From Microbacterium ulmi (lineage in GTDB: Bacteria > Actinomycetota > Actinomycetes > Actinomycetales > Microbacteriaceae), in assembly GCF_011759705.1 (NCBI RefSeq), contig NZ_JAAOZF010000001.1, forward strand, positions 1,671,152-1,735,151: DNA of 64,000 bases. The letters are read 5' to 3'. Under the pieces are notes generated by a model that searched no databases, was not told where the DNA came from, and saw nothing but the letters and a program-made list of their open reading frames with translations. A program made the position numbers and the translations under genes. Shown piece after piece: positions 44,275-51,932 of this stretch. Numbering within the stretch: position 1 is the stretch's first letter; each line of letters opens with the position of its first letter.

Positions 44275-44917
44275 TGGGGCTCCGCCCCACACACCCGGCT
44301 CGCCGACGCACGCCCCGGACTCGACGCCCACCACCACTGACGCGGCCGGTGCCGTGCAGCAGGAGACGGATGCCGAAGCCCCGCCCGCGGCGCTCGACGA
44401 CGGCACCTTCACCCGGCTCGCGGAGCCGGGGTCGGCGAACCGGCTCGAGCTCGAGCAGGGCGTATGGCACCAGGTGTCGCGCAAGTACGTCTGGGTGCAG
44501 CTCATCTCCAGCGGCATCGTCCTGATCCTGAGCGTCGTCGCGGTCCTCGTCGTCGCGCTCGCTCTCGGGCAGACGTGGGCGTGGATCCCGGGCGGGATCT
44601 GGATCGTCATCCTGGTCTGGACGATCGCGATCATGCCGCGCCAGGCGCGCGCGATCGGGTATCAGCTCCGAGACGACGACCTCGTGTTCCGCCGCGGCAT
44701 CCTGTGGCAGCGGATGGTCGCCGTCCCCTACGGCCGCATGCAGCTCGTCGACATCACCCACGGGCCCCTCGATCGCGGCTTCGGCATCGCCCAGCTCAAG
44801 TTCGTGACGGCGGCGGCGTCGACGGGGGTCGTGATCCCCGGCCTGCCGCAGCCGACGGCCGAGTCGCTGCGCGACCACCTCGTGGCGGTCGCCGAGAGCC
44901 GCCGCACGGGACTATGA
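44243..44917 (+). CDS. Membrane protein with bacterial PH domain (YdbS-like)
   Basis: The product is 224 aa. An acidic, Pro/Thr-rich N terminus (1-70) is followed by two membrane helices (about 85-130). A bPH_2 domain carries YQLRDDDLVFRRGILWQRMVAVPYGRMQLVDI. It is paired with the larger PH protein that follows by a 4-bp overlap, like the B. subtilis YdbS/YdbT pair. Its role is not firmly known; YdbS/YdbT have been linked to bacteriocin resistance. Confidence 0.87.
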   Translation: MTNSPEASMPDGAPPHTPGSPTHAPDSTPTTTDAAGAVQQETDAEAPPAALDDGTFTRLAEPGSANRLELEQGVWHQVSRKYVWVQLISSGIVLILSVVAVLVVALALGQTWAWIPGGIWIVILVWTIAIMPRQARAIGYQLRDDDLVFRRGILWQRMVAVPYGRMQLVDITHGPLDRGFGIAQLKFVTAAASTGVVIPGLPQPTAESLRDHLVAVAESRRTGL

Positions 44918-47028
44918 CAGATCCGTCGCGCCCCCAGGGCCGGCCCGCCCCTCCTCCGGAGGGTGCCGCAGGTCCGCCGCCCTCCGCGCCGCCGGCGGCC
45001 GTATACCGGTCACCGGCTCCCGCGGCGCCGCCCGGCTCGCTCGTGCGGTCGCCGCTGAGCGACGGCGAGTGGCACCGCCTGCATCCGCTCACGCCGCTCC
45101 TGCGCGGAGGGCTCTTCCTCCTGGTCGTGATCGGCATCGTCGTCTCGAACCTGCGGGACCGGCTCCTGTACGTGTTCCTCCCGGGTCTCATGCCCGAGAT
45201 CGACCCGCAGGACCTCGAGGAGTGGGAGTCCAGCGGCGACCCGATCGACTGGATCATCGTCAACAACCTCTACGTCCTGGCGATCGTCGCCGTCCTCGTC
45301 GTCCTCGTCGTGCTCGTGGGCGCGTTCTACCTCTCGTGGCGCTTCCACACGTTCCGCATCACGGGGGATGCCGTCGAGGTGCGCAGCGGCATCCTGTTCC
45401 GCACGCAGCGGCGGGCGCCGCTCGATCGCGTGCAGGGGGTCAACCTCACGCGGCCGATGATCGCGCGCCTGCTCGGCATGGCCAAGCTCGAGGTCGTCGG
45501 CGCGGGCGCCGACGCCAACGTCAAGCTCGAATACCTCTCGACGGCGAACGCCGAGGCGGTGCGCGCCGACATCCTCCGGCTCGCATCCGGGAGACGCCTC
45601 GCCGAGACGAGGCCGGATGCCGGTCCCGCCTCGCGGGGGACGGCGCTGACGGCCACCGTCAGTCGCGGCATCACAGGCCTCATCGAGGGGGACGACCTCG
45701 CATCGGCCGAGCCCGAGTCGGTCGTCCACATCCCCGTCGGGCGGCTCGTGACGTCGCAGATCGTGAGCCCCGGCACCGTCGCGCTCCTGGTCGGAATCGT
45801 CGGAGTCGTCGTCGGCGCGTTCGCCGGCGTGCCCTGGCTCCTGCTGAGCCTGCTGCCGACGATGATCGCGTTCGGCGTGTACTGGGTGCGCCGCATCCTG
45901 AGGTCGCTGCGCTACGCGATCGCACCCACCGCCGACGGCGTGCGGATCACGTACGGGCTCCTCACGACGGTCACCGAGATCGTCCCCCCGGGGCGGGTGC
46001 ACGCCGTCGAGGTCTCGCAGTCGATCCTGTGGCGCCCGTTCGGATGGTGGGTCGTCCGCATCAATCGCCTGACGGGCCGCAGCGCGACCGACTCGAACGC
46101 CGACCAGTTCACGACCGTGCTGCCCGTGGGAACCGCCGCCGACGTCGAGCGCGTCCTGCGGCTGCTCCTGCCGCAGGTTCCCGACGGCGAATGGCCGCTC
46201 CTCGTGCAGCAGGGCGTGCTCGGCGGTCCCTCGGACGGCGACTTCGTCGCGACGCCCCAGCGCGCATGGTTCCTGCGACCGCTGTCGTGGCGCCGCAACG
46301 GATTCCGCAGGACCCCCGATCTCGTGCTGCTGCGTCGGGGCCAGATCTGGCGGACGCTCACGATCCTCCCGCTCGCCCGCCTGCAGAGCATCGCGCTGCA
46401 CCAGGGCCCCGTCGACCGGATGCTGCGGATCGCGTCGTTCCGCGGCCACACGGTCGCGGGCCCCGTGTCGACGAGCCTCGCGGCGGTGGATCGGGACACC
46501 GCGCTCGCCCTGTTCGCAGACGCCGCGGAGGCCGGCGTCCGCGCGGCCGCCGCGGATCGCACGCACCGCTGGGGTGCCGAAGCGGATGCCGCGGGTCCGA
46601 GTGCGGCTGCGGGGGTCGCGGCCGGTCCGGGCGCCGCGGCGGGTGCGGGTGCGCCGGCGGCGGGTGCGGGTGCGCCGGGTGCGGGTGCGGGTGCCTGGTC
46701 CGCGGCAGGTCCGGTTGCAGGTGCGGCGGGTGCGGTTGCGCCGGCGGCAGGTGCGGGTGCCTGGTCCGCGGCAGGTTCGGTTGCAGGTGCGGCGGCTGCG
46801 GCTGCGGGGTCGGATGCCGCGGTCCCGGATGCAGCGGTCCCGGGTGCGGCTGGTGCGGCTGCCGCGGTCCCTGGTGCGGATGCGGGGTCGGATGCCGCGG
46901 TCCCGGACGCCGCGGTCCCGGATGCAGCGGTCCCGGGTGCGGCTGGTGCGGATGCCGCGGTCCCTGGTGCGGATGCGGTCCCGGACGCCGCGGTCCCGGG
47001 TGCCCCCGATCCCGGGGGCGACGCGTGA
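44914..47028 (+). CDS. Multi-PH-domain membrane protein (YdbT-like) with long repetitive tail
   Basis: The product is 704 aa. Three bPH_2 segments are visible: FRITGDAVEVRSGILFRTQRRAPLDRVQGVNL near 145, ADGVRITYGLLTTVTEIVPPGRVHAVEV near 345, and LVLLRRGQIWRTLTILPLARLQSIAL near 475. Membrane helix pairs lie between them. From residue about 555 to the end the protein is almost only Ala, Gly, Pro, Asp and Val in short repeats, probably disordered and not part of the family core. ATG overlaps the upstream stop (ATGA). Confidence 0.87.
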   Translation: MTDPSRPQGRPAPPPEGAAGPPPSAPPAAVYRSPAPAAPPGSLVRSPLSDGEWHRLHPLTPLLRGGLFLLVVIGIVVSNLRDRLLYVFLPGLMPEIDPQDLEEWESSGDPIDWIIVNNLYVLAIVAVLVVLVVLVGAFYLSWRFHTFRITGDAVEVRSGILFRTQRRAPLDRVQGVNLTRPMIARLLGMAKLEVVGAGADANVKLEYLSTANAEAVRADILRLASGRRLAETRPDAGPASRGTALTATVSRGITGLIEGDDLASAEPESVVHIPVGRLVTSQIVSPGTVALLVGIVGVVVGAFAGVPWLLLSLLPTMIAFGVYWVRRILRSLRYAIAPTADGVRITYGLLTTVTEIVPPGRVHAVEVSQSILWRPFGWWVVRINRLTGRSATDSNADQFTTVLPVGTAADVERVLRLLLPQVPDGEWPLLVQQGVLGGPSDGDFVATPQRAWFLRPLSWRRNGFRRTPDLVLLRRGQIWRTLTILPLARLQSIALHQGPVDRMLRIASFRGHTVAGPVSTSLAAVDRDTALALFADAAEAGVRAAAADRTHRWGAEADAAGPSAAAGVAAGPGAAAGAGAPAAGAGAPGAGAGAWSAAGPVAGAAGAVAPAAGAGAWSAAGSVAGAAAAAAGSDAAVPDAAVPGAAGAAAAVPGADAGSDAAVPDAAVPDAAVPGAAGADAAVPGADAVPDAAVPGAPDPGGDA
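46576..47015 (+). repeat. Degenerate GC-rich tandem repeats in the 3' end of the PH-protein gene
   Basis: Blocks based on GCGGGTGCGGGTGC and GATGCCGCGGTCCCGG recur many times over about 440 bp. They encode runs such as GAGAPAAGAGAPGAGAGAWSAAG and later PDAAVPGAAGA. Unit length varies in multiples of three, so the frame is maintained. Confidence 0.8.
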
Positions 47029-47741
47029 GCAGGCGCGACGGACGGCTCGGCGTCGGGATCATCGGCGCGGGACGTGTGGGCCCGTCCGTCGGGGCGGCGC
47101 TCGCCGGAGCCGGCCACGCCCTCGTCGGCATCACGCACGGCTCCGACGACGAGCGGATCGCGGGGATGCTCCCCGGCGTGCCGATCCTCGACGCCGTCGA
47201 GGTCGTGCGCCGCGCCGAGCTGGTCGTCGTCGCCGTCCCGCGCGACGAGCTCGTGGGGCTCGTGGCGGGCCTCGCCGACGTCGACGCATGGCAGCCGGGG
47301 CAGCTCGTGCTGCATACGGACGCGGCGCACGGCATCGGCGTCCTCGGTCCCGCCGTCGCAATGGGTGCCATCCCGCTCGCGGTGCACCCTGCGATCTCGT
47401 TCACGGGCACGTCGATGGACCTGCGGGCGCTCAAGGACGCCTACGCGGCGGTGACGGCTCCCGCGGCGGTGCTTCCCATCGCTCAGGCGCTCGCCGTCGA
47501 GCTCGGGTGCGAGCCGGTCGTCGTCGCGGAGGAGGACCGGGCCGCCTACGCGGAAGGCATCGAGACGGCGACGGAGTTCTCCCGATCGATCGTCGGGCAG
47601 GCGGCGACTCTGCTGACCCGCGCGGGCATCCCGAACCCCGGTTCGTTCCTGTCGGCGCTGGTCCATTCGACGGTCGAGCAGGCGCTGTCCGTCGCGGGCG
47701 GCACGGACCCCTTCCCTTCCGCCGGTACGATCGCGGAATGA
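47025..47741 (+). CDS. Rossmann-fold DUF2520 protein
   Basis: The product is 238 aa. The N-terminal GIIGAGRVGPSVGAALAGAGH is an NAD(P)-type fold, and the C-terminal DUF2520 half contains HPAISFTGT and GIETATEFSRSIVGQA. The family resembles 6-phosphogluconate dehydrogenase-like reductases and often lies beside panC in Actinobacteria. A role in pantothenate synthesis (ketopantoate reduction) is an inference from context only. GTG overlaps the previous stop; the gene's stop overlaps panC. Confidence 0.88.
   Translation: MSRRDGRLGVGIIGAGRVGPSVGAALAGAGHALVGITHGSDDERIAGMLPGVPILDAVEVVRRAELVVVAVPRDELVGLVAGLADVDAWQPGQLVLHTDAAHGIGVLGPAVAMGAIPLAVHPAISFTGTSMDLRALKDAYAAVTAPAAVLPIAQALAVELGCEPVVVAEEDRAAYAEGIETATEFSRSIVGQAATLLTRAGIPNPGSFLSALVHSTVEQALSVAGGTDPFPSAGTIAE
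47726..47731 (+). promoter_or_regulatory. Possible leaderless -10 element TACGAT for panC
   Basis: TACGAT inside the end of the DUF2520 gene ends 6 nt before the panC ATG at 47738. It would allow separate transcription of panC. Confidence 0.35.
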
Positions 47742-48583
47742 TCCGCACCATCGCGGGCCTGCGCACCCGGCTGGCCGACGCCAGAGCCGCAGCTCCCGAG
47801 GCCCGCGTCGCCCTGATCTCGACGATCGGGTCGCTGCACGACGGCCACATCGACCTCGTCCACCGGGCGAAGGAGCTCGCCGACATCGTCGTGGTGTCGA
47901 TCTTCGTCAATCCCCTGCGGTTCGCCGGCGCAGCCGAGTGGGAGGCGTACCCGCGCACGCCGGAGGACGACGAGCGGCTGCTCGACTCGCTCGGCGTCGA
48001 CGTCGTCTTCGCGCCGGAGGCGGCGGAGCTGCTGCCGCAGGGATCGAACTCCACGAAGATCTCGGCCGGGGACCTCGGTCTGCGATACGAGGGGCGAACC
48101 CGTCCGTTCTACTTCGATGGACTGCTCACGGTCGAGGCGAAGCTCTTCCAGCTCGTCGATCCTGATGTCGTCGTCTACGGACTGCGCGATCGGCAGCGCA
48201 TCTTCCTCGTCAGGCGCATGATCCGCGATCTCTTCTTCGACATCGACGTCGCGACCGTCGAGACCGTCCGCGACGACAGGGGGCTGCCGATCTCGACGAG
48301 AGTGGGCATGCTCGAGCCGCAGGATCTCGCGGCGGCCGCCAAGCTCCCCGCCGCCCTCGACGCTGCGGCGTCGAACGCGGATCGAGGCATCGACGCGTGC
48401 ATCGCTGCGGCGCAGTCGTCGCTCATGGGAGAGCCGCGCATCCGGCTCGAATACCTCAGCGTCGTCGACCCTGCGACGTTCCTCCCCCTGGACGAGGGCG
48501 TGTCCGGCCCCGCGCTCGTGCTGATCGCGGCATCCGTCGCAGGCCATCGATTCATCGACAACGCCGAGGTCTATCTCGGCTGA
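47738..48583 (+). CDS. panC: Pantoate--beta-alanine ligase, divergent
   Basis: The product is 281 aa. The family layout is present: ISTIGSLHDGHIDLVHRAKE with both conserved histidines, VVSIFVNPLRF, KISAGDLGLRYEGRTRPFYFDGLLTV and RIRLEYLSVVD. Several active-site positions differ from the usual P-T-M-G and F-G-E-K-D-Y-Q-Q: here S-T-I-G and Y-G-L-R-D-R-Q-R. It should join pantoate and beta-alanine with ATP to make pantothenate. No panB or panD is in this window. ATG overlaps the upstream stop (ATGA). Confidence 0.86.
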   Translation: MIRTIAGLRTRLADARAAAPEARVALISTIGSLHDGHIDLVHRAKELADIVVVSIFVNPLRFAGAAEWEAYPRTPEDDERLLDSLGVDVVFAPEAAELLPQGSNSTKISAGDLGLRYEGRTRPFYFDGLLTVEAKLFQLVDPDVVVYGLRDRQRIFLVRRMIRDLFFDIDVATVETVRDDRGLPISTRVGMLEPQDLAAAAKLPAALDAAASNADRGIDACIAAAQSSLMGEPRIRLEYLSVVDPATFLPLDEGVSGPALVLIAASVAGHRFIDNAEVYLG

Positions 48584-48622
48584 CGCTGCGGGGGCGGGGA
48601 CGAGCCGTCTCTCGCAGCGGGA

Positions 48623-48653
48623 GGATGCCGGCGCCCGCGTGTTCGCGGCATCC
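48623..48653. terminator. Candidate hairpin after panC
   Basis: GGATGCCG and CGGCATCC pair across a 15-nt loop, 40 bp past the panC stop. The long loop and missing T-run make it a weak candidate. Confidence 0.35.
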
Positions 48654-48738
48654 CCGGTGCGCGATGACATTCGGTGGGCGTCGCTCGCCGAGCCGATCCG
48701 GTCGGCCGACCGCCAGGGGCAGCCCAGCCGTCCGTCGA

Positions 48739-48744
48739 TAGACT
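48739..48744 (+). promoter_or_regulatory. Predicted -10 element TAGACT for lysS
   Basis: TAGACT lies 31 nt upstream of the ATG. The short leader contains AGGAGC at a normal distance, so this gene is expected to be leadered. Confidence 0.4.
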
Positions 48745-48775
48745 TGGGGGTCGACTTCCGAGGAGCCCCGCCGTC

Positions 48776-50299
48776 ATGACCGATACCCCCGTGCCCGCCG
48801 ACGCCGCCGAGACCCCCGAAGAGGACGTCTTCGAGCAGAAGGCGGTGCGCCTCGCGAAGCGCGAGCGGCTGATCGCCGAACGGGCGGATGCCGCGGGCGG
48901 CGCCTATCCCGTCTCGGTGCCGATCACCACGACGATCCCCGCGCTGCGTGCCGAGTACGGCGAGCTCGAGGCCGGCGCCGAGACCGGCGTGACGGCAGCC
49001 GTCGCGGGCCGTGTCGTGTTCAGCCGCAACACGGGCAAGCTCTGCTTCGCGACCCTCCAGGCGGGCGACGGCAGCCGCATCCAGGCGATGGTGTCGCTCG
49101 CGAACGTGGGCGACGAGTCGCTGCAGGCGTGGAAGGAGCTCGTCGATCTCGGCGACCACGTGTACGTGTCGGGCGAGGTCGTCTCGAGCCGCCGCGGCGA
49201 GCTGTCGATCATGGTCGCAGAGTGGGCGATCGCGGCGAAGGCCATCCTGCCGCTGCCGAACATGTACTCGGAGCTCAGCGAGGAGAGCCGCGTGCGCAGC
49301 CGCTTCCTCGATCTCATCGTGCGCGACCGCGCGCGGGAGACCGTCGTCGCCCGTGCCAAGGTCAACGCGAGCCTGCGTGAGACCTTCGCCGAGCGTGGCT
49401 ACCTCGAGGTCGAGACGCCGATGCTGCAGGTGCAGCACGGCGGGGCGTCCGCGCGTCCGTTCATCACGCGCTCGAACGCGTTCGACGCCGACCTGTATCT
49501 GCGCATCGCGCCCGAGCTGTTCCTCAAGCGGGCTGTCGTCGGCGGCATCGACCGTGTCTTCGAGATCAACCGCAACTTCCGCAACGAGGGCGCCGACTCG
49601 ACGCACAGCCCCGAGTTCGCGATGCTCGAGGCCTACGAGGCGTACACCGACTACAACGGCATCGCCGATCTGACACAGGAGCTCATCCAGAACGCGGCCG
49701 CCGCCGTGTCGGGATCGACGACCGTGACATGGGCGGACGGGACGGTGTACGACCTCGGCGGCGAGTGGGACCGGCTCTCGATGTACGGATCGCTCTCGGA
49801 GGCCGTCGGCCGCGAGATCACGCCCCGGACGCCGTTCGACGAGCTCGTCGCGATCGCCGAGGCCGAAGGCGTCGAGCTGCCGCCGCATCCGATCCACGGC
49901 AAGCTCGTCGAGGAGCTGTGGGAGCACTTCGTCAAGGGCGGCCTCGAACGCCCTACCTTCGTCATGGACTTCCCGCTCGACACGAGCCCGCTCGTGCGCG
50001 AGCACCGCTCGATCGCGGGCGTCGTCGAGAAGTGGGACCTGTACGTGCGCGGCTTCGAGCTCGCGACGGGATACTCCGAGCTCGTCGACCCCGTCATCCA
50101 GCGCGAGCGCTTCACGGAGCAGGCCAAGCTCGCGGCCCGCGGCGACCTCGAGGCGATGCGCATCGACGAGGAGTTCCTGCGCGCACTCGAGCACGGCATG
50201 CCGCCCTCGGGCGGCATGGGCATGGGCATCGACCGGCTCCTCATGGCCATCACGGGCCTCGGGATCCGCGAGACGATCCTCTTCCCGCTCGTCAAGTAG
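48776..50299 (+). CDS. lysS: Lysyl-tRNA synthetase (class II)
   Basis: The product is 507 aa. There is an N-terminal OB-fold domain (about 60-170: GRVVFSRNTGKLCFATLQ), then class II motif 1 (VETPMLQ), motif 2 FRNEGADSTHSPEF and motif 3 GGMGMGIDRLLM. It charges tRNA-Lys. The MTDTPVPADAAETPEED N terminus is a variable acidic extension. ATG follows AGGAGC. The panC-lysS neighbourhood is common in Actinobacteria. Confidence 0.98.
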   Translation: MTDTPVPADAAETPEEDVFEQKAVRLAKRERLIAERADAAGGAYPVSVPITTTIPALRAEYGELEAGAETGVTAAVAGRVVFSRNTGKLCFATLQAGDGSRIQAMVSLANVGDESLQAWKELVDLGDHVYVSGEVVSSRRGELSIMVAEWAIAAKAILPLPNMYSELSEESRVRSRFLDLIVRDRARETVVARAKVNASLRETFAERGYLEVETPMLQVQHGGASARPFITRSNAFDADLYLRIAPELFLKRAVVGGIDRVFEINRNFRNEGADSTHSPEFAMLEAYEAYTDYNGIADLTQELIQNAAAAVSGSTTVTWADGTVYDLGGEWDRLSMYGSLSEAVGREITPRTPFDELVAIAEAEGVELPPHPIHGKLVEELWEHFVKGGLERPTFVMDFPLDTSPLVREHRSIAGVVEKWDLYVRGFELATGYSELVDPVIQRERFTEQAKLAARGDLEAMRIDEEFLRALEHGMPPSGGMGMGIDRLLMAITGLGIRETILFPLVK

Positions 50300-50313
50300 C
50301 AGCCGCGCGGCGA

Positions 50314-51531
50314 TCACGCGGGTCGCCGGAACGCCCAGTCGGGCAGGTGCCCGGCATGCACGAACGACCGGACGATCTCGGCGAGGCCGTGCTCCGGCTC
50401 GCTCTCGCACGCCTGCACGGCGTACCGCTCGGCGTGAGTCGAACGGCCCAGGGCCCAGGAGAGCCACGCGGCCGTCGCGAGGCATCCGGCCCGCCGATCC
50501 TCCGGCGCGACGCACGCGGCGGCGCGCGCGAGTGCGAGAGCGCGCTCGAGCCGATCGGGATCGGGTCGGTCGCCCTCGCCCCACATGTGCATCGCGAGGT
50601 GGGCGGGGTACTCGGCGCCGCCTTCCCACTCGAGCTGCGCGTCGAGGGCCTCGTCGCCGGCCTCGATGCCCCCGCACCACTCGACGAGCGCGATGTCGCG
50701 GAGCGACGGGCGCGACAGGCACCAGATGAGCGCGGCGCACTCGTAGGGCGAGAGGGCTGCGGCATCCCACTCCAGCGCCTCTTCGAACAGGCCGGGCAGA
50801 TCATCCAGGCGGCACACGGCGACGAGGGCACCGGGATCGATGCGAGTCGCGTCGTCGTCTTCTTCTGTGTGGCATGCCGTCGGCTCTCCGGAGTCGGTGG
50901 GAGCGGCGACCCGTCCTCGGGGGCTCGACGCCGAGCCTCCGCGCCGCCTGGGCTCCGCGTCCGGGCCGCACAGGAGCGCGACGGCGCGTTCGAGCGATCG
51001 GAGGGCCCGTCCCACGTCCTCACGCGCGGCGGAGTCGGGCCGCGGAAGCTCTGCGCCGCTGGCCTGATCGCCGTCTGCGACGGGCAGATCCGGGAGACCC
51101 GCGGGCGCGATGTCGAGCTCGGCGAGGGATCGCCCGCCCGGAGGACGGTCCGCGTCGAGGTACGACGCCCACGCGTCGCTCCCGACGCACAGGAGATCTG
51201 TCACGTCCAGCCCGCACTCGTGGGCGCGCGCCTCTATCGCGCGGGCCAGAGCGGCGTGCGGCATGCCGTCGTCCGCGCTCTCGTCCGTGAAGGCGACCGC
51301 CGCGACGCCGTCGACGCGGGGGATGCGGCACACCGTGCCCACGAGAGTCGCGGCGATGCGGTCGAGCTCGTGGGCGTCGTCGGTGGCCGGCAGGTCGAAA
51401 CGCAGCGCCCCGGCGCTGCGCGACCCTTCGAACGGGATGAGCACGAGGCTGCGCGTCGGACGGTAGCCGAGCAAGTGCGGAACGAAGGACAGGAACTGGG
51501 CCGCATCGGCGGCTCTCACGGTGGTCGTCAT
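50314..51531 (-). CDS. DUF4192 family protein
   Basis: The product is 405 aa. The N-terminal half matches DUF4192 (FLSFVPHLLGYRPTRSLVLIPFEG; GVAAVAFTD) and the C-terminal half is a helical, TPR-like domain (AALIWCLSRPSLRDIALVEW; YAVQACESEPEHGLAEIV). An acidic/Arg-rich linker (about 165-230) separates them. The family is restricted to Actinobacteria and its function is unknown. The ATG is supported by CACTCT ending 6 nt upstream. The 3' end lies 14 bp from the lysS stop. Confidence 0.86.
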   Translation of the reverse strand: MTTTVRAADAAQFLSFVPHLLGYRPTRSLVLIPFEGSRSAGALRFDLPATDDAHELDRIAATLVGTVCRIPRVDGVAAVAFTDESADDGMPHAALARAIEARAHECGLDVTDLLCVGSDAWASYLDADRPPGGRSLAELDIAPAGLPDLPVADGDQASGAELPRPDSAAREDVGRALRSLERAVALLCGPDAEPRRRGGSASSPRGRVAAPTDSGEPTACHTEEDDDATRIDPGALVAVCRLDDLPGLFEEALEWDAAALSPYECAALIWCLSRPSLRDIALVEWCGGIEAGDEALDAQLEWEGGAEYPAHLAMHMWGEGDRPDPDRLERALALARAAACVAPEDRRAGCLATAAWLSWALGRSTHAERYAVQACESEPEHGLAEIVRSFVHAGHLPDWAFRRPA

Positions 51532-51537
51532 GCGACG

Positions 51538-51543
51538 AGAGTG
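51538..51543 (-). promoter_or_regulatory. Leaderless-type -10 element CACTCT for the DUF4192 gene
   Basis: CACTCT on the minus strand ends exactly 6 nt before the ATG at 51531. The first base deviates from TANNNT, but the geometry is identical to the other candidates. Confidence 0.4.
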
Positions 51544-51664
51544 CCGTCCGCACCGCACCTGCCGGACGGCGAACGGGCGAGGTGTGGGCAGAAGGTCCGC
51601 AGCAGGCCGTCGTGGAGTCGTCGATGACGGGCGACGCGGGCCGAGGCCGGGGAGAGGCGGCGGG

Positions 51665-51670
51665 TATCCT
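51665..51670 (+). promoter_or_regulatory. Leaderless-type -10 element TATCCT
   Basis: TATCCT ends 6 nt before the GTG at 51677; the intervening GGAGCT might alternatively serve as a very close ribosome-binding site. Confidence 0.45.
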
Positions 51671-51676
51671 GGAGCT

Positions 51677-51880
51677 GTGGAGAACTACTGGGTCGCCGTC
51701 TTCTGGTCGCTCGCACCGACCGTGGTCGTCAGCGCCCTCTTCTTCTACGTGCTGCGCGGCATCCTGCGCGCCGATCGCACCGAGCGCCGCACCTACGCGC
51801 GCATCGAAGCGGAGGAGCGCGCCAAGCGCGGCCTCCCCCCGGCCGCGACGACACCGGGGCCGACTGCAGCAGAGCGCTGA
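51677..51880 (+). CDS. Small single-pass membrane protein
   Basis: The product is 67 aa. Residues 4-27 form one membrane helix (WVAVFWSLAPTVVVSALFFYVL); the rest is a basic cytoplasmic tail (RADRTERRTYARIEAEERAKRG) ending in a Pro/Thr-rich stretch. This resembles small, widespread Microbacteriaceae membrane proteins of unknown function. It lies 53 bp upstream of cardiolipin synthase in the same direction. The GTG start is favoured by the -10 geometry. Confidence 0.75.
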   Translation: MENYWVAVFWSLAPTVVVSALFFYVLRGILRADRTERRTYARIEAEERAKRGLPPAATTPGPTAAER

Positions 51881-51932
51881 CGGACCCCCGCACTAGGCTG
51901 GCCTCAACCGATCCCCAGCCGAGAGCAGCCAT

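Noticed and set aside
47546..50770. 1074-residue antisense open frame opposite panC and lysS
   Set aside because: No recognisable domain, low-complexity Arg/Glu/Asp composition, and complete overlap with two well-supported enzymes.
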